Below, one piece after another: positions 17,284 through 26,204 of a DNA stretch of 54,955 nt. The stretch covers positions 1-54,955 of the forward strand of contig FR886332.1 in NCBI GenBank assembly GCA_000436535.1. Reading direction: 5' to 3'. Made by a program: the position numbers and the translations under genes. This DNA comes from Eubacterium sp. CAG:252 (GTDB lineage: Bacteria; Bacillota; Clostridia; Lachnospirales; Lachnospiraceae). Below the pieces are notes generated by a model. That model had not been told where the DNA came from and did not search any database. It was given only the letters and a program-made list of their open reading frames with translations. How positions within the stretch are numbered: the stretch's first letter is position 1; each line of letters starts with the position of its first letter.

Positions 17284-18203
17284 TGCTGCCATATTATTAT
17301 TCACTTAACGAATACCTGAAAAAAGAATATGGTCATAAGTTATACAAGTTAGCCCTGAACGGTGGGATGTCATGTCCTAATCGTGACGGGCTAATTGATA
17401 CTAGAGGATGTATATTCTGTAGTGCCGGCGGTTCCGGTGAATTTGCAGGTGGTAAGTCAGGTCTGTCATTTTCTGTTGATGAACAGATAAGCCGTGCCAA
17501 AGAGCTTATCTCTGGCAAGTATGATGGCGGTCACTACATAGCTTATTTCCAGTCATTTACAAATACATACGCAGATGTATCTTACCTACGCAGCCTGTAT
17601 ATGCCTGTTATAATGAGGGATGATATTGATATTCTTTCTATAGCAACGCGCCCTGACTGCATAGATAACGATACGCTGATTCTTTTATCTGAGCTTAACC
17701 ATATAAAGCCTGTCTGGGTGGAGTTAGGACTCCAGACTATACATGAGGATACCGCCAGCCACATAAGACGCGGCTATTCTCTTGACACATTTGATACATG
17801 TGTAAGCAGACTAATCAGCATAGGAATACGCCCTATTGTTCATATGATAGTAGGACTTCCTGGGGAAAGTACGTCTGATATATTAGAAACAGCAGATTAT
17901 ATCGCACATTGTGGTGCATCGGGAATCAAAATACAGCTTCTGCACATTTTAAAGGGAACAGACCTATATACCGATTATATTAATGGTGCTTTTAAGGCAC
18001 TTGAACTAGATGAATACACACGCATCGCAGGACAGATAATATCACTTCTTCCTAAAGATATGGTTGTTCACCGTATCACAGGAGATGGACCTAAGTCCTT
18101 ACTTGAAGCTCCTATGTGGAGTGCCAACAAGAAGCTGGTTTTAAACACAATGAACCAGTACTTTAAAGATAATAATATCTACCAAGGACGGAATTATATA
18201 TGA
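17283..18203 (+). CDS. Radical SAM protein, YhcC/TIGR01212 family
   Basis: A 306-residue radical SAM protein of unknown reaction. The cluster cysteines are Cys31, Cys43 and Cys46 in CPNRDG...GCIFC, the spacing typical of this family rather than the classic CxxxCxxC. Later segments include FQSFTNTYADVSYLRSLY near 80, SIATRPDCIDNDTL near 120, WVELGLQTIHEDT near 140 and VHMIVGLPGES near 186. The ATG overlaps the malic enzyme stop by one base, and the stop overlaps the DUF4364 start by four (ATGA), making a tight three-gene unit. Confidence 0.9.
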   Translation: MLPYYYSLNEYLKKEYGHKLYKLALNGGMSCPNRDGLIDTRGCIFCSAGGSGEFAGGKSGLSFSVDEQISRAKELISGKYDGGHYIAYFQSFTNTYADVSYLRSLYMPVIMRDDIDILSIATRPDCIDNDTLILLSELNHIKPVWVELGLQTIHEDTASHIRRGYSLDTFDTCVSRLISIGIRPIVHMIVGLPGESTSDILETADYIAHCGASGIKIQLLHILKGTDLYTDYINGAFKALELDEYTRIAGQIISLLPKDMVVHRITGDGPKSLLEAPMWSANKKLVLNTMNQYFKDNNIYQGRNYI

Positions 18204-18715
18204 ATACAGATTCGACAACTCTATACAAGCTGATGATTTTATATATGTTAAGTAAAGTGAATTTTCCACTTTCTAACGTACAGATATCTACATTTATGCT
18301 TGATAATGAATATACTAATTACTTTACATTTCAGGAAACTATCAACTCTCTTGTTGAGGATTCCTTCATACATCAGATGAATTATGAAAACAGCACTCAG
18401 TATAAGCTTACGCAGGAGGGTGAGGATACAGTTGCGTTCTTCTACACCAAGATATCTCCGACAATAAGGGATGAAATCGACAGCTATCTTGCAAAAAACA
18501 AGTATGAACTTAAGTCTGAGGTTGGTACGACTTCTGATTACTACCGCACCACAAACGGAACTTATGTTGCACATCTTATGGTAAAGGAAGGCAACAGCAA
18601 CCTTATAGAATTAAGCCTTGATGTACCTTTAGAGGAGCAGGCCAAGGAAATGTGCAGCAAGTGGAAGGACTCAAGTCAGGATATCTACGAGTTCATAATG
18701 CAAAGCCTGATGTAA
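18200..18715 (+). CDS. DUF4364 family protein
   Basis: A 171-residue protein matching the clostridial DUF4364 family, of unknown function. The N-terminal ~75 residues read as a winged helix: LYKLMILYMLSKVNFPLSNVQISTFML, then FTFQETINSLVEDSFIH and YKLTQEGEDTVAFF, the pattern of PadR/MarR-like DNA-binding domains. The remainder is an alpha/beta region with no motif I recognise. It overlaps the radical SAM gene by 4 bases. A DNA-binding role is an inference from the predicted fold. Confidence 0.78.
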   Translation: MNTDSTTLYKLMILYMLSKVNFPLSNVQISTFMLDNEYTNYFTFQETINSLVEDSFIHQMNYENSTQYKLTQEGEDTVAFFYTKISPTIRDEIDSYLAKNKYELKSEVGTTSDYYRTTNGTYVAHLMVKEGNSNLIELSLDVPLEEQAKEMCSKWKDSSQDIYEFIMQSLM

Positions 18716-18759
18716 CTTAACGGACGGTAACATCATTACAGAACTGGGGGTCTGATTAT

Positions 18760-19989
18760 ATGAACAACTCTGTTAAAAAGTTACTTTTTCTCAGCTTACA
18801 TGATATATGTTACAACTCAACGGGTTATTTTGAAAAAAGAATATCTGACGAGCTGGCAGCGTGTGGAATAGAGATCACTCATCTAAAGCTGCCAAAGGCT
18901 TCTGATATGGCATATGCTATACTGAAGCCTTATTTTGATGCTGATTATGATGCAGTTATGGATATCAACTCAAGAATACCTGTTATGAAGTACAATGATG
19001 AATATATACTAGGTCACTTCCACATACCTGTATGGCATTATATTCTTGACCATCCCCTCTATCACTACGAAGCTCTCAGTGCAAAGCTTTATGACTATCG
19101 TATCATATGCCTTGATATTCTTCACAAAGAGCTTATAACGGAAAGCTTCCCGGATATAAAGGCAGCTTACACTATTCCGCTTGCCGCTGACAGTTATACG
19201 GATACCTACATACAATATGACAATGTATCCTTAGATAACATATCAGATTATTTTAATCGTCCTGATAATCTGATATTTACTGGTACCTATACTGACCCAA
19301 TTAAGACTTCTCTGTTATACAGCACACAAAATGCTATTGATAACCACCCCCTCTTTACTAATCTTCTTGAAATAGCAGAGCTTTCACAGGAGGAAGTCGT
19401 AAGACTTCTTATGGAAAATCATATCATTGATGAAGTCATAAGTCCTATAGAATATCTGTATAATAATTTTCTTATAGATGTATATTTACAGGCAGTCATA
19501 CGTGAGGAAATAATAACACAGATAATTAAAAATCGCATTGATATAACTATATATGGCCACGGCTGGGATACATTTGCTGACAAATGCGACATACTCGCAC
19601 CAGATATAACAAAGTATCTTCATATAAGGCCAGAAGTCAATTATGATAAGCTACCACATTTATATTCATCTGCCAGAATGTCAGTCAACCAGATGCCTTG
19701 GTTTAAGTACGGCATGCACGACCGAATACCTCTTTCTCTTATGAATAAATGTATATGCTTATCAGATAACAGTCTTTATCTTTCCGAAACCCTTAAAATC
19801 GATAAAGGCTATGGAATACACACATATTCGCTTGAAGCTCTTGATGAGCTTCCTGATATTATAAATGATATTTCACATAAGATACAGCAAAAAAACGAAG
19901 CTGTAATAAATGAATTATCCGCAGGATACAACTTTGCCACTCATAACTTTACGTGGAAAGCATGGGTTAAAACGTGGCTTGGCATATAA
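18760..19989 (+). CDS. CgeB-like glycosyltransferase (Glyco_trans_1_2 type)
   Basis: A 409-residue probable glycosyltransferase. The C-terminal third has the CgeB/Glyco_trans_1_2 signature: ITIYGHGWDTF near 264, YDKLPHLYSSARMSVNQMPWFKYGMHDRIPLSLMNKC near 294-330 and CLSDNSLYLSE near 331. The N-terminal part (KKLLFLSLHDICYNSTGYFEKRISDELAACGIE) resembles the first half of a GT-B fold. It has no signal peptide or membrane segment. Acceptor and sugar are unknown. CgeB in Bacillus is linked to the spore surface; a spore protein gene is adjacent on the other strand, but a role in spores is only a guess. Confidence 0.7.
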   Translation: MNNSVKKLLFLSLHDICYNSTGYFEKRISDELAACGIEITHLKLPKASDMAYAILKPYFDADYDAVMDINSRIPVMKYNDEYILGHFHIPVWHYILDHPLYHYEALSAKLYDYRIICLDILHKELITESFPDIKAAYTIPLAADSYTDTYIQYDNVSLDNISDYFNRPDNLIFTGTYTDPIKTSLLYSTQNAIDNHPLFTNLLEIAELSQEEVVRLLMENHIIDEVISPIEYLYNNFLIDVYLQAVIREEIITQIIKNRIDITIYGHGWDTFADKCDILAPDITKYLHIRPEVNYDKLPHLYSSARMSVNQMPWFKYGMHDRIPLSLMNKCICLSDNSLYLSETLKIDKGYGIHTYSLEALDELPDIINDISHKIQQKNEAVINELSAGYNFATHNFTWKAWVKTWLGI

Positions 19990-19990
19990 A

Positions 19991-20037
19991 AAAACATCAC
20001 TTAATATACGATTGGTATCATATATCAAGTGATGTTT
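19991..20037 (-). terminator. Terminator of the SASP gene
   Basis: Stem AAACATCACTT/AAGTGATGTTT with a 24-base loop. The minus-strand arm is followed by a run of seven T, so it chiefly serves the SASP gene. The plus strand has only TTT, so it may stop the glycosyltransferase transcript less efficiently. Confidence 0.8.
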
Positions 20038-20098
20038 CCGGCTTCGCCTGTAATCAATCAGTATGATTACGACTTCAAAGCAATCCTATTACAGCAGC

Positions 20099-20311
20099 TT
20101 AGTTGCCCTGTGACATCTGCTCTTCCTGTCTTTTAATCATCTTCTTAACCATATTACCACCTACAGAACCAGCCTCAGCGGAAGTAAGATCACCATTGTA
20201 GCCTTCCTTTAAGTTAACACCGATCTCTGATGCTACTTCCATCTTGAATCTGTCGAGTGCATCCTGTGCATTCTTTTTAGTCTTTGATGAAGTTGAACTT
20301 GAATTAGCCAT
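20099..20311 (-). CDS. Alpha/beta-type small acid-soluble spore protein
   Basis: A 70-residue protein that binds and protects DNA in dormant spores. Diagnostic segments are FKMEVASEIGVNL near 22-34, containing the site cut by the GPR protease on germination, and YNGDLTSAEAGSVGGNMVKKMI near 39-60. The Ser/Lys-rich N-terminus is typical of clostridial members. It is preceded by GGAGG six bases from the ATG and followed by a terminator, so it is monocistronic. It implies that the organism forms spores, or descends from spore formers. I found no convincing sigma-G promoter by eye. Confidence 0.94.
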   Translation of the reverse strand: MANSSSTSSKTKKNAQDALDRFKMEVASEIGVNLKEGYNGDLTSAEAGSVGGNMVKKMIKRQEEQMSQGN

Positions 20312-20418
20312 AATAAACCTCCGTCCTTACGCCTTGTGGCGTATAAATGTTATTGAATAAGCTTTATTGCTTATCCTGGTATTATTATGTGTAATCCTTT
20401 TTATATTATTATGGTAAG

Positions 20419-21504
20419 TTATGGAAGGTATCTTTCAAATATTTTAAAACCATCAAATATAACATACCACCTGTTTCCTGCTGCAGCCATAACAGTTATA
20501 TATTCCTTACCATCTTTTTCGGCATAATTCACAAGACAGTTGTGTGCCTGGTCAGTATATCCGGTCTTTCCAGCCTTTATGCTTACGCCCTCAACCTCAT
20601 TGCCATACATTCTTGAAAACATAGTACTTGTAAGCTGTATTCCCTGTGGATGCTGTGGTGTCGCCGCTGTTGTATACTGATACGTGCCAAGTACCTTTGC
20701 ACACAGCTCATTACTCATGGCATACTTCATAATAAGAGCCATCTCTGCCGGTGTTGTGTACTGATTTTCATCATGAAGTCCTGACGGATTGCAGAAATGT
20801 GTATTCTTTAATCCAAGCTCTTCACATTTTTTATTCATAAGTTCAACAAATGCTTCCTCTGTTCCGGCAGTAATCTTCGCTATTGCACCTGCTGCATCTG
20901 CTCCTGAAGGAAGAATAAGTCCGTAAAGAAGGTCATTTGCCGCTACCTCCTCATCAACGCTGAAACCTGCCACTGATGCCTGCTGAACATAAAGATTATT
21001 AAGTTCATCAAAACCAAACTTATATGTCTTATTCATATCATCTATATTCTCAACAGCAACTATAAGTGACATAACCTTTGTCATTGATGCCGGATATATT
21101 CTTGTATTAATCTGTCTTCCAGCTATGAACTCATTATTAGTTACATCAAGTAATGCAACATATGGAGACTGTATATCTGTATCTGCCATCTCCTTATAAT
21201 TCACAGACTTTAGCGCATATTGGAATACAGGTTTCTCCTGCACAACTGTTATAACATCATCATATGTTCCCGTATCCGCTGATACAGCATTCTGCTTTAA
21301 TTCCCTGCGTGACTGGATATCAGGTATTATGTGCTTTGCAAACTGTACAACTAATAATGTAAGTACAACAAGCACAATTCCACGCAATATATTTCTTTTA
21401 ATAAGGCGTATCCTTGCCTTTCTTTTTCTTCTTAAACGGGCAGCCTTTCTTCTCCTTGCCTCGTTTGCCCTGACTGCCTCATCATAATCATAATACTCAC
21501 TCAT
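20419..21504 (-). CDS. D-alanyl-D-alanine carboxypeptidase (S11 family)
   Basis: A 361-residue penicillin-binding protein of the DacA/DacF type that trims the terminal D-Ala from peptidoglycan stem peptides. Catalytic motifs: SMTK in PASMTKVM near 141 and KTG in IKAGKTGYTDQAHNC near 311. The second motif, normally SxN, reads SGA in LPSGADAAGA near 198, so the asparagine is replaced. Unlike secreted family members it starts with about 38 mostly Arg/Lys-rich residues before a single membrane helix (about 39-60), giving a signal-anchored protein with the enzyme outside. The C-terminal beta domain seems short or missing. Confidence 0.9.
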   Translation of the reverse strand: MSEYYDYDEAVRANEARRRKAARLRRKRKARIRLIKRNILRGIVLVVLTLLVVQFAKHIIPDIQSRRELKQNAVSADTGTYDDVITVVQEKPVFQYALKSVNYKEMADTDIQSPYVALLDVTNNEFIAGRQINTRIYPASMTKVMSLIVAVENIDDMNKTYKFGFDELNNLYVQQASVAGFSVDEEVAANDLLYGLILPSGADAAGAIAKITAGTEEAFVELMNKKCEELGLKNTHFCNPSGLHDENQYTTPAEMALIMKYAMSNELCAKVLGTYQYTTAATPQHPQGIQLTSTMFSRMYGNEVEGVSIKAGKTGYTDQAHNCLVNYAEKDGKEYITVMAAAGNRWYVIFDGFKIFERYLP

Positions 21505-21536
21505 TATATATACTCCCAGATGAATGTCTCTTATAA

Positions 21537-21575
21537 TCCTATATTATGATACCAGGGGCAAAATACTCTGCACCT
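21537..21575. repeat. Possible end fragment of the dispersed repeat
   Basis: TATTATGATACCAGGGGCAA resembles the inverted right end of the 198-bp repeat (TATAATGATACCAGGGTCAA). Only the terminal ~20 bases match, so it may be a remnant. Confidence 0.4.
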
Positions 21576-21669
21576 GACTTATGCATATGGATTACTTCAT
21601 TAATTTACAATTCACATAATCCTAAACATATCATATTTCTTAATAAAATAAATATATACAATCGTATTC

Positions 21670-22224
21670 CTACAGACTGACATACTGTGTGCTGTGTGCA
21701 AGTCGGTCAGCCATCTGCTCACCTGCTATTATTCTTACAAGCTCAAGTCCTAAATCTATAGATGTTCCCATACCTCTTGAAGTTGTTATATTGTCATCTG
21801 TTACAACTCTGACATCTGAAGGCACAAGCTTTGCACCCTCTAACATATCCTCAAAGCCCGGAAAACATGTTGCATTTTTCCCATTAAGCAAGCCAAGCTT
21901 TCCTAAAACACTAGGTGCTGCACATATAGATGCAAGCTTTCCACCATCATTATTATGACTTACAAGCATATCCATAAGTCTATCGCATTTATAATATGAC
22001 TTATGTCCCGGTCCGCCTGGAAGGAATAATACATCCTCCTTATCACAGCTTACATTTTCTATCAGCTCATCTGCCTCAACTTTAATATTCTGTGCACTTT
22101 CTACTAACTTATTACCTGTAATAGAAACTGTCTTTACATCTATGTCTGCTCTTCTTAATATATCTATAACTGCAAGTGCTTCCACTGTTTCAAAACCCTC
22201 TGTAAGAAATGCTAATACTTTCAT
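21670..22224 (-). CDS. DJ-1/PfpI family protein
   Basis: A 184-residue protein of the DJ-1 branch of the class I glutamine amidotransferase-like fold. It has Glu12 in LTEGFETVEA, the nucleophile-elbow Cys101 in ASICAAPSVLG, GGPGHKSY near 70, and SRGMGTSIDLGLELV near 149. Family members act as stress-linked deglycases, glyoxalases, chaperones or proteases; which applies here cannot be said. It stands alone on the minus strand, with a weak ribosome binding site GGAAG about 12 bases upstream. Confidence 0.88.
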   Translation of the reverse strand: MKVLAFLTEGFETVEALAVIDILRRADIDVKTVSITGNKLVESAQNIKVEADELIENVSCDKEDVLFLPGGPGHKSYYKCDRLMDMLVSHNNDGGKLASICAAPSVLGKLGLLNGKNATCFPGFEDMLEGAKLVPSDVRVVTDDNITTSRGMGTSIDLGLELVRIIAGEQMADRLAHSTQYVSL

Positions 22225-22632
22225 AATATCTATTCTTCCTTTTCTTAAATGTGCTTTTGATTTATATCATACCACGTTTTTATATAATAAACCATATACA
22301 ATGATAATATTTATTATTTATTGGCGTTATTATTTATTACCTGCATTCAAAAAATAAATATACAACTATATATAAATAATTTTAAAATACTATATAATTT
22401 TGTCCGTATTACAAAAATATATTTTATAAATTATTATTTTGCTTATATCATTTTAATAAAATGCCATAGTGTATTATAAAAACAGATATTTTACATTTTA
22501 TAATCATATATAACCTGACAGGTATAAATATAACATTTATATAACGATTTAACATTTTTCAAATTATGTCTTGTAGTTTTTAATACTATGTGTTAACATA
22601 TACAAAGAAATTACACAGAGTTGGAGGCATAT
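22225..22632. other. AT-rich intergenic region between divergent genes
   Basis: About 400 bases, extremely AT-rich, between the DJ-1 gene (minus) and degV (plus). It has stretches such as TTATTATTTATTGGCGTTATTATTTATT but no recognisable gene, RNA or riboswitch. It presumably holds both promoters. Confidence 0.4.
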
Positions 22633-23526
22633 ATGTTTAAGCTTATAAGTGATACATCATGTGACTGGGTAAAGGATTATGCAGATGAACATGATGTTAC
22701 ATTAGTTCCATTATATACAACATTTGACGGACAGACTTATTATAAAGAGCAGTTCGAGATTAGTTACGATGAATTCTATAGAAAGATGACAGATGAGAAC
22801 GCATTTCCTAAGTCTTCTCTTCCTTCTATACAGGATTATGTTGATGCATTTATGCCATCAGTTGAAGCTGGTGTGCCTATTATATGCTGCTGTATATCAA
22901 CATTTTTCTCAGGTTCATATAACTCAGCATGTTCTGCAAGAGATATGATTCTTGAAGACCATCCTGATGCTAAGATTAGTGTTATCAATTCTTTACAGAA
23001 TTCGGCATCTATGTCCCTTTTTGTATATGAAGCTATGTGTATGAGAGATGCTGGATATTCTTATGAAGAAGCCGTTAAGAAGCTTGAAGCATTAAGACCA
23101 TACGGAAGAATTATCTTCACAACAGAGTCACTTGACTACCTTACTAAGGGTGGACGTCTTGTAAAGACTGCTGCTATGATTACAAGTAAGTTAAGCTTAC
23201 GTCCTATCATTATTATGAAAGGCGGCGAGATTGGTGTTGGTGGTTTCTTCAGAACAAGAAAAAAAGCCAAGGCTAAGGTTATTGAGCTTATATGTAAGCA
23301 CTTTGAAGAAGCTGATACAGATATCAACGATTATGACGTCACTGTTGGATACTGCACTAATCCGGAGGAAGCTGAGGAATTCCGTGCTGAGGTTGAAGCA
23401 GCTATCAAAACTAAGTTACTTGAGTCAGGCGTTGAATTCAAGACCCGTATCGGTGTTGTAACAGCCTGCCATACAGGTCCTACAGCTCTTGGGGTTGCAC
23501 TTATGCCTAAGTTTGACCATATCTAA
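22633..23526 (+). CDS. DegV family fatty-acid-binding protein
   Basis: A 297-residue two-domain DegV/FakB-type protein that holds one fatty acid, in Firmicutes for phosphorylation by FakA. Markers: ISDTSCDW near 4-11, YYKEQFEISYDEFYRKM near 36, ISTFFSGSYNSA near 90 with the lipid-carboxylate contacts, and TTESLDYLTKGGRL near 163. The frame opens at a TTG, but GGAGG precedes the ATG at 22633, which is the start chosen. It is a single gene followed by a strong terminator. No fakA-like gene is in the window. Confidence 0.92.
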   Translation: MFKLISDTSCDWVKDYADEHDVTLVPLYTTFDGQTYYKEQFEISYDEFYRKMTDENAFPKSSLPSIQDYVDAFMPSVEAGVPIICCCISTFFSGSYNSACSARDMILEDHPDAKISVINSLQNSASMSLFVYEAMCMRDAGYSYEEAVKKLEALRPYGRIIFTTESLDYLTKGGRLVKTAAMITSKLSLRPIIIMKGGEIGVGGFFRTRKKAKAKVIELICKHFEEADTDINDYDVTVGYCTNPEEAEEFRAEVEAAIKTKLLESGVEFKTRIGVVTACHTGPTALGVALMPKFDHI

Positions 23527-23583
23527 CTATGAGTAAGCAAGTGCTTATAAATGTATTAAATATTTTAGATTAATAAATAAAAA

Positions 23584-23630
23584 AGTCAGTGGCTCAATTA
23601 TTATTATAATAAATTAAGCCACTGATTTTT
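23584..23630 (+). terminator. Terminator of degV
   Basis: Stem AGTCAGTGGCT-c-AATT paired with AATT-a-AGCCACTGATT, followed by a T run (TTTTTTAT) on the plus strand. Confidence 0.88.
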
Positions 23631-23749
23631 TATGTTCTAAGCCCTAATCAATATAAATTTCATTGACATCCGTAGGAAATACAAAGTGATATGCACCTAT
23701 ATAATTAACTGGCAGCAAGCCAATCCCTGCACTTCACAAAGCGTCAAAA

Positions 23750-23788
23750 GGCTGCACCCTAACGGCCACTAACCGTTAGAGCACAGCC
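23750..23788 (-). terminator. Terminator of dapL
   Basis: On the minus strand GGCTG and CAGCC enclose an inner CTAACGG/CCGTTAG stem, followed by CCTTTTG. It lies 25 bases after the dapL stop codon. Confidence 0.75.
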
Positions 23789-23813
23789 CTGTATACACTG
23801 ATATTCTTAATTA

Positions 23814-25028
23814 TTATAACGCCTTAATTCTCTCAAGTGCCTTTACTGTATTCTCATATGAGCCGAAAGCTGTCAGTCTGAAGTAACCTTCACCGCTTGG
23901 TCCAAATCCTGAACCTGGTGTACCTACTACATTAGCCTTCTCTAAAAGATAATCAAAGAATTCCCATGATGTCATCTTATCAGGAGTCTTTAACCAGATA
24001 TATGGTGCATTGACACCACCTGATACTGTATAACCTGCTGACTTTAAGCCCTCAAGGATAGTCTTTGCATTATTCATATAATATGCAATCTGTTCTCCTG
24101 TCTGCTTCTGTCCTTCTTCTGTGTATACAGCCTCACCAGCTCTCTGGATGATATATGGTGCACCGTTAAACTTAGTACCATGTCTTCTAGCCCAGAGGCT
24201 GTGAAGCATAACATCACCACACTTAAGGTCTTTAGGAATAACTGTGAAACCAAGTCTTGTACCTGTGAAGCCTGCATTCTTAGAGAATGAACGAAGCTCG
24301 ATAGCACATGTTCTTGCGCCTTCGCACTCATATATAGTATGAGGTACATTTTCTTCTGATATATAAGCTTCATAAGCTGCATCATATATAATAACTGCGC
24401 CAACCTTATTAGCATAGTCAACCCATCTCTGAAGCTCATCCTTTGTTATAGTTGAACCTGTAGGATTGTTAGGGAAGCAGAGATAAATAATATCTGGTGT
24501 TTCCTTTGGAAGTTCTGGTGCAAAGTTAGTTTCTGCTGTACAAGGCATATAGATAACATTGCTCCACTTCTGCTGTTCTGGAATATAATCGCCTGTTCTT
24601 CCTGCCATGGCATTAGTATCTACATATACTGGGTATACAGGGTCACAAACAGCAATCTTATTATCAACTGAGAAGATGTCACCGATATTACCTGAATCAG
24701 ACTTAGCTCCATCACTTACGAATATTTCATCAGCAGATATATCTGCACCTCTCTTCTTATAGTCATGCTCTACGATAGCATTTCTTAAGAACTCATAACC
24801 AAGGTCTGGTGCATATCCATGGAATGTTTCTGCTTTGCCCATCTCATCAACTGCGTTATGTAATGAGTCAATAACGACTGGTGCAAGTGGAAGTGTAACA
24901 TCTCCGATACCAAGACGGATAATTTCCTTGTCTGGATTAGCTGCGCTGTATGCACTAACCTTCTTTGCTATAGTCGAAAACAGATAACTTCCTGGAAGCT
25001 TTAAATAATTCTCATTAATCTTAAACAT
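23814..25028 (-). CDS. dapL: LL-diaminopimelate aminotransferase
   Basis: A 404-residue PLP enzyme that makes LL-diaminopimelate directly from tetrahydrodipicolinate and glutamate, for lysine and peptidoglycan. It starts MFKINENYLKLPGSYLF and has the DapL segment IIRLGIGDVTLPL near 40, FPNNPTGS near 186, and the PLP-lysine region LRSFSKNAGFTGTRLG near 247-262. Length and motifs fit DapL rather than generic class I aminotransferases. AAGGAG lies eight bases before the ATG. It is monocistronic with its own terminator. The short-cut DAP route is common in Clostridia. Confidence 0.95.
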   Translation of the reverse strand: MFKINENYLKLPGSYLFSTIAKKVSAYSAANPDKEIIRLGIGDVTLPLAPVVIDSLHNAVDEMGKAETFHGYAPDLGYEFLRNAIVEHDYKKRGADISADEIFVSDGAKSDSGNIGDIFSVDNKIAVCDPVYPVYVDTNAMAGRTGDYIPEQQKWSNVIYMPCTAETNFAPELPKETPDIIYLCFPNNPTGSTITKDELQRWVDYANKVGAVIIYDAAYEAYISEENVPHTIYECEGARTCAIELRSFSKNAGFTGTRLGFTVIPKDLKCGDVMLHSLWARRHGTKFNGAPYIIQRAGEAVYTEEGQKQTGEQIAYYMNNAKTILEGLKSAGYTVSGGVNAPYIWLKTPDKMTSWEFFDYLLEKANVVGTPGSGFGPSGEGYFRLTAFGSYENTVKALERIKAL

Positions 25029-25200
25029 TCTTCTCTCTCCTTATCCAAGTAACTTTTGATATTTGATGTATCGGTATTGCTACATTACTTTGCAATCCAC
25101 TCAATCCTTACATCATATTATATCCACATAGATATCGTATGTAAAATATCCGTTGCTATTATACAACACAGTTTACATAACAACAATAAAAACAAGCACA

Positions 25201-25232
25201 AACCTAACAATAATAACTATTATTGTCAGGTT
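25201..25232 (-). terminator. Likely terminator of the J-domain gene
   Basis: A near-perfect inverted repeat AACCTaACAATAATA/TATTATTGTcAGGTT lies five bases after the stop codon of the minus-strand gene. The following T tract is weak (TTTGTGC). Confidence 0.65.
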
Positions 25233-25236
25233 TGCG

Positions 25237-25737
25237 CTATGTCCCAAGGTAAAATCTTAATAATCTTTCATATTCTTCATTAATTGCAAGTACTAAGTCA
25301 TTATCTCCATTCATATTATCAGGATGATATATCTTTAACAAAGCCCTGTATCTTTTCTTGACTGACTCTGTATCATCGACACCCCTGAAAAATATCTTGA
25401 CATTTTCAGCATTGGACATACTTCTTCTGGCTTCGCGGTATACCTTGTCACGATACATAAGCTTTTCCCTGTTAAACTTCTCTTTATCAAGCGTAAGCTG
25501 CCTTGTCTCCCTTTCAAGTATTTCCCACTTCTGGTCAAACAGCACGCTCTGGCTTTCAAGCTGCTTTTTCATCAGCTCATTTTTCCTCTGCTGGCTGTGT
25601 AACATACCCTTCTGTATATCTATAAGTTCTCTGTCTGCTTCTAATTCCTGCTTAAGCTCATTCAGTCTGACATTTTCTTTGAAAAGATACTTTTTCTGTT
25701 GCTTTTCATCAAGCATTCCAAACTTTTTTTCATCCAT
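25237..25737 (-). CDS. J-domain protein with N-terminal coiled coil
   Basis: A 166-residue protein. Residues 1-110 are strongly charged heptad-like sequence (coiled coil) rich in Lys, Glu, Gln and Leu. The C-terminal ~55 residues form a minimal J-like domain: VKKRYRALLKIYHPDNMNGDND with the HPD motif, then INEEYERLLRFYLG. HPD normally stimulates DnaK-type ATPases. The J domain at the C-terminus rather than the N-terminus is unusual among DnaJ proteins. No DnaK is nearby. The start is preceded by AGAGGA. Confidence 0.82.
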   Translation of the reverse strand: MDEKKFGMLDEKQQKKYLFKENVRLNELKQELEADRELIDIQKGMLHSQQRKNELMKKQLESQSVLFDQKWEILERETRQLTLDKEKFNREKLMYRDKVYREARRSMSNAENVKIFFRGVDDTESVKKRYRALLKIYHPDNMNGDNDLVLAINEEYERLLRFYLGT

Positions 25738-25763
25738 ATATAATCCTCTCTTCTAAACACATG

Positions 25764-26099
25764 CTACTTTGCACTGTGAAACCAGAATACTTTGACCGGC
25801 TCACACCCCTCTTTAGTGCGTATAGTATGTGCAACACCTGCAAGTGCAACAAATGAATCGCCCTTTTTTATAGGAAATACCAAATCATCAAGCTTTGCAT
25901 ATCCTTCACCCTCTAATACATAAAAGCCTTCCTGGTCGTTATGGACTCCCGGCTTATCAGAGAATTCTGTCGATGCATATATAGTTGTTCCAGAAGCACA
26001 GCCGTTGGTACAGCCATTCTTTTCTGTAAGAAATCTGTGTGTTCTGCTGTCAGCACCCTGCGTTTCTATAACCTCTTCCATCGTTATATATGGTTTCAT
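25764..26099 (-). CDS. Small cupin protein
   Basis: A 111-residue single-domain cupin starting MKPYITMEEVIET. The pattern is GVHNDQEGFYVLEGEGYAKLDD for motif 1 and FPIKKGDSFVALAGVAHTIR for motif 2, giving possible metal ligands His, Glu and His. Substrate is unknown. A longer frame starts 23 codons earlier, but GGAGG seven bases before the ATG at 26099 decides the start. It lies 26 bases upstream of the J-domain gene on the same strand and may be cotranscribed with it. Confidence 0.85.
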   Translation of the reverse strand: MKPYITMEEVIETQGADSRTHRFLTEKNGCTNGCASGTTIYASTEFSDKPGVHNDQEGFYVLEGEGYAKLDDLVFPIKKGDSFVALAGVAHTIRTKEGCEPVKVFWFHSAK

Positions 26100-26204
26100 A
26101 TGAAAACCTCCATTCTTATCAATTAATCGCGTAAATGCACTAAAATAAACAAAGAGGGAGCAATACATAGTACCTCTCCCCCCTGATAAACATAAATATC
26201 TGTA

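Noticed and set aside
23640..23745. Riboswitch or small RNA between degV and dapL
   Set aside because: Apart from the dapL terminator, only weak stems are seen and no known aptamer core is recognised.
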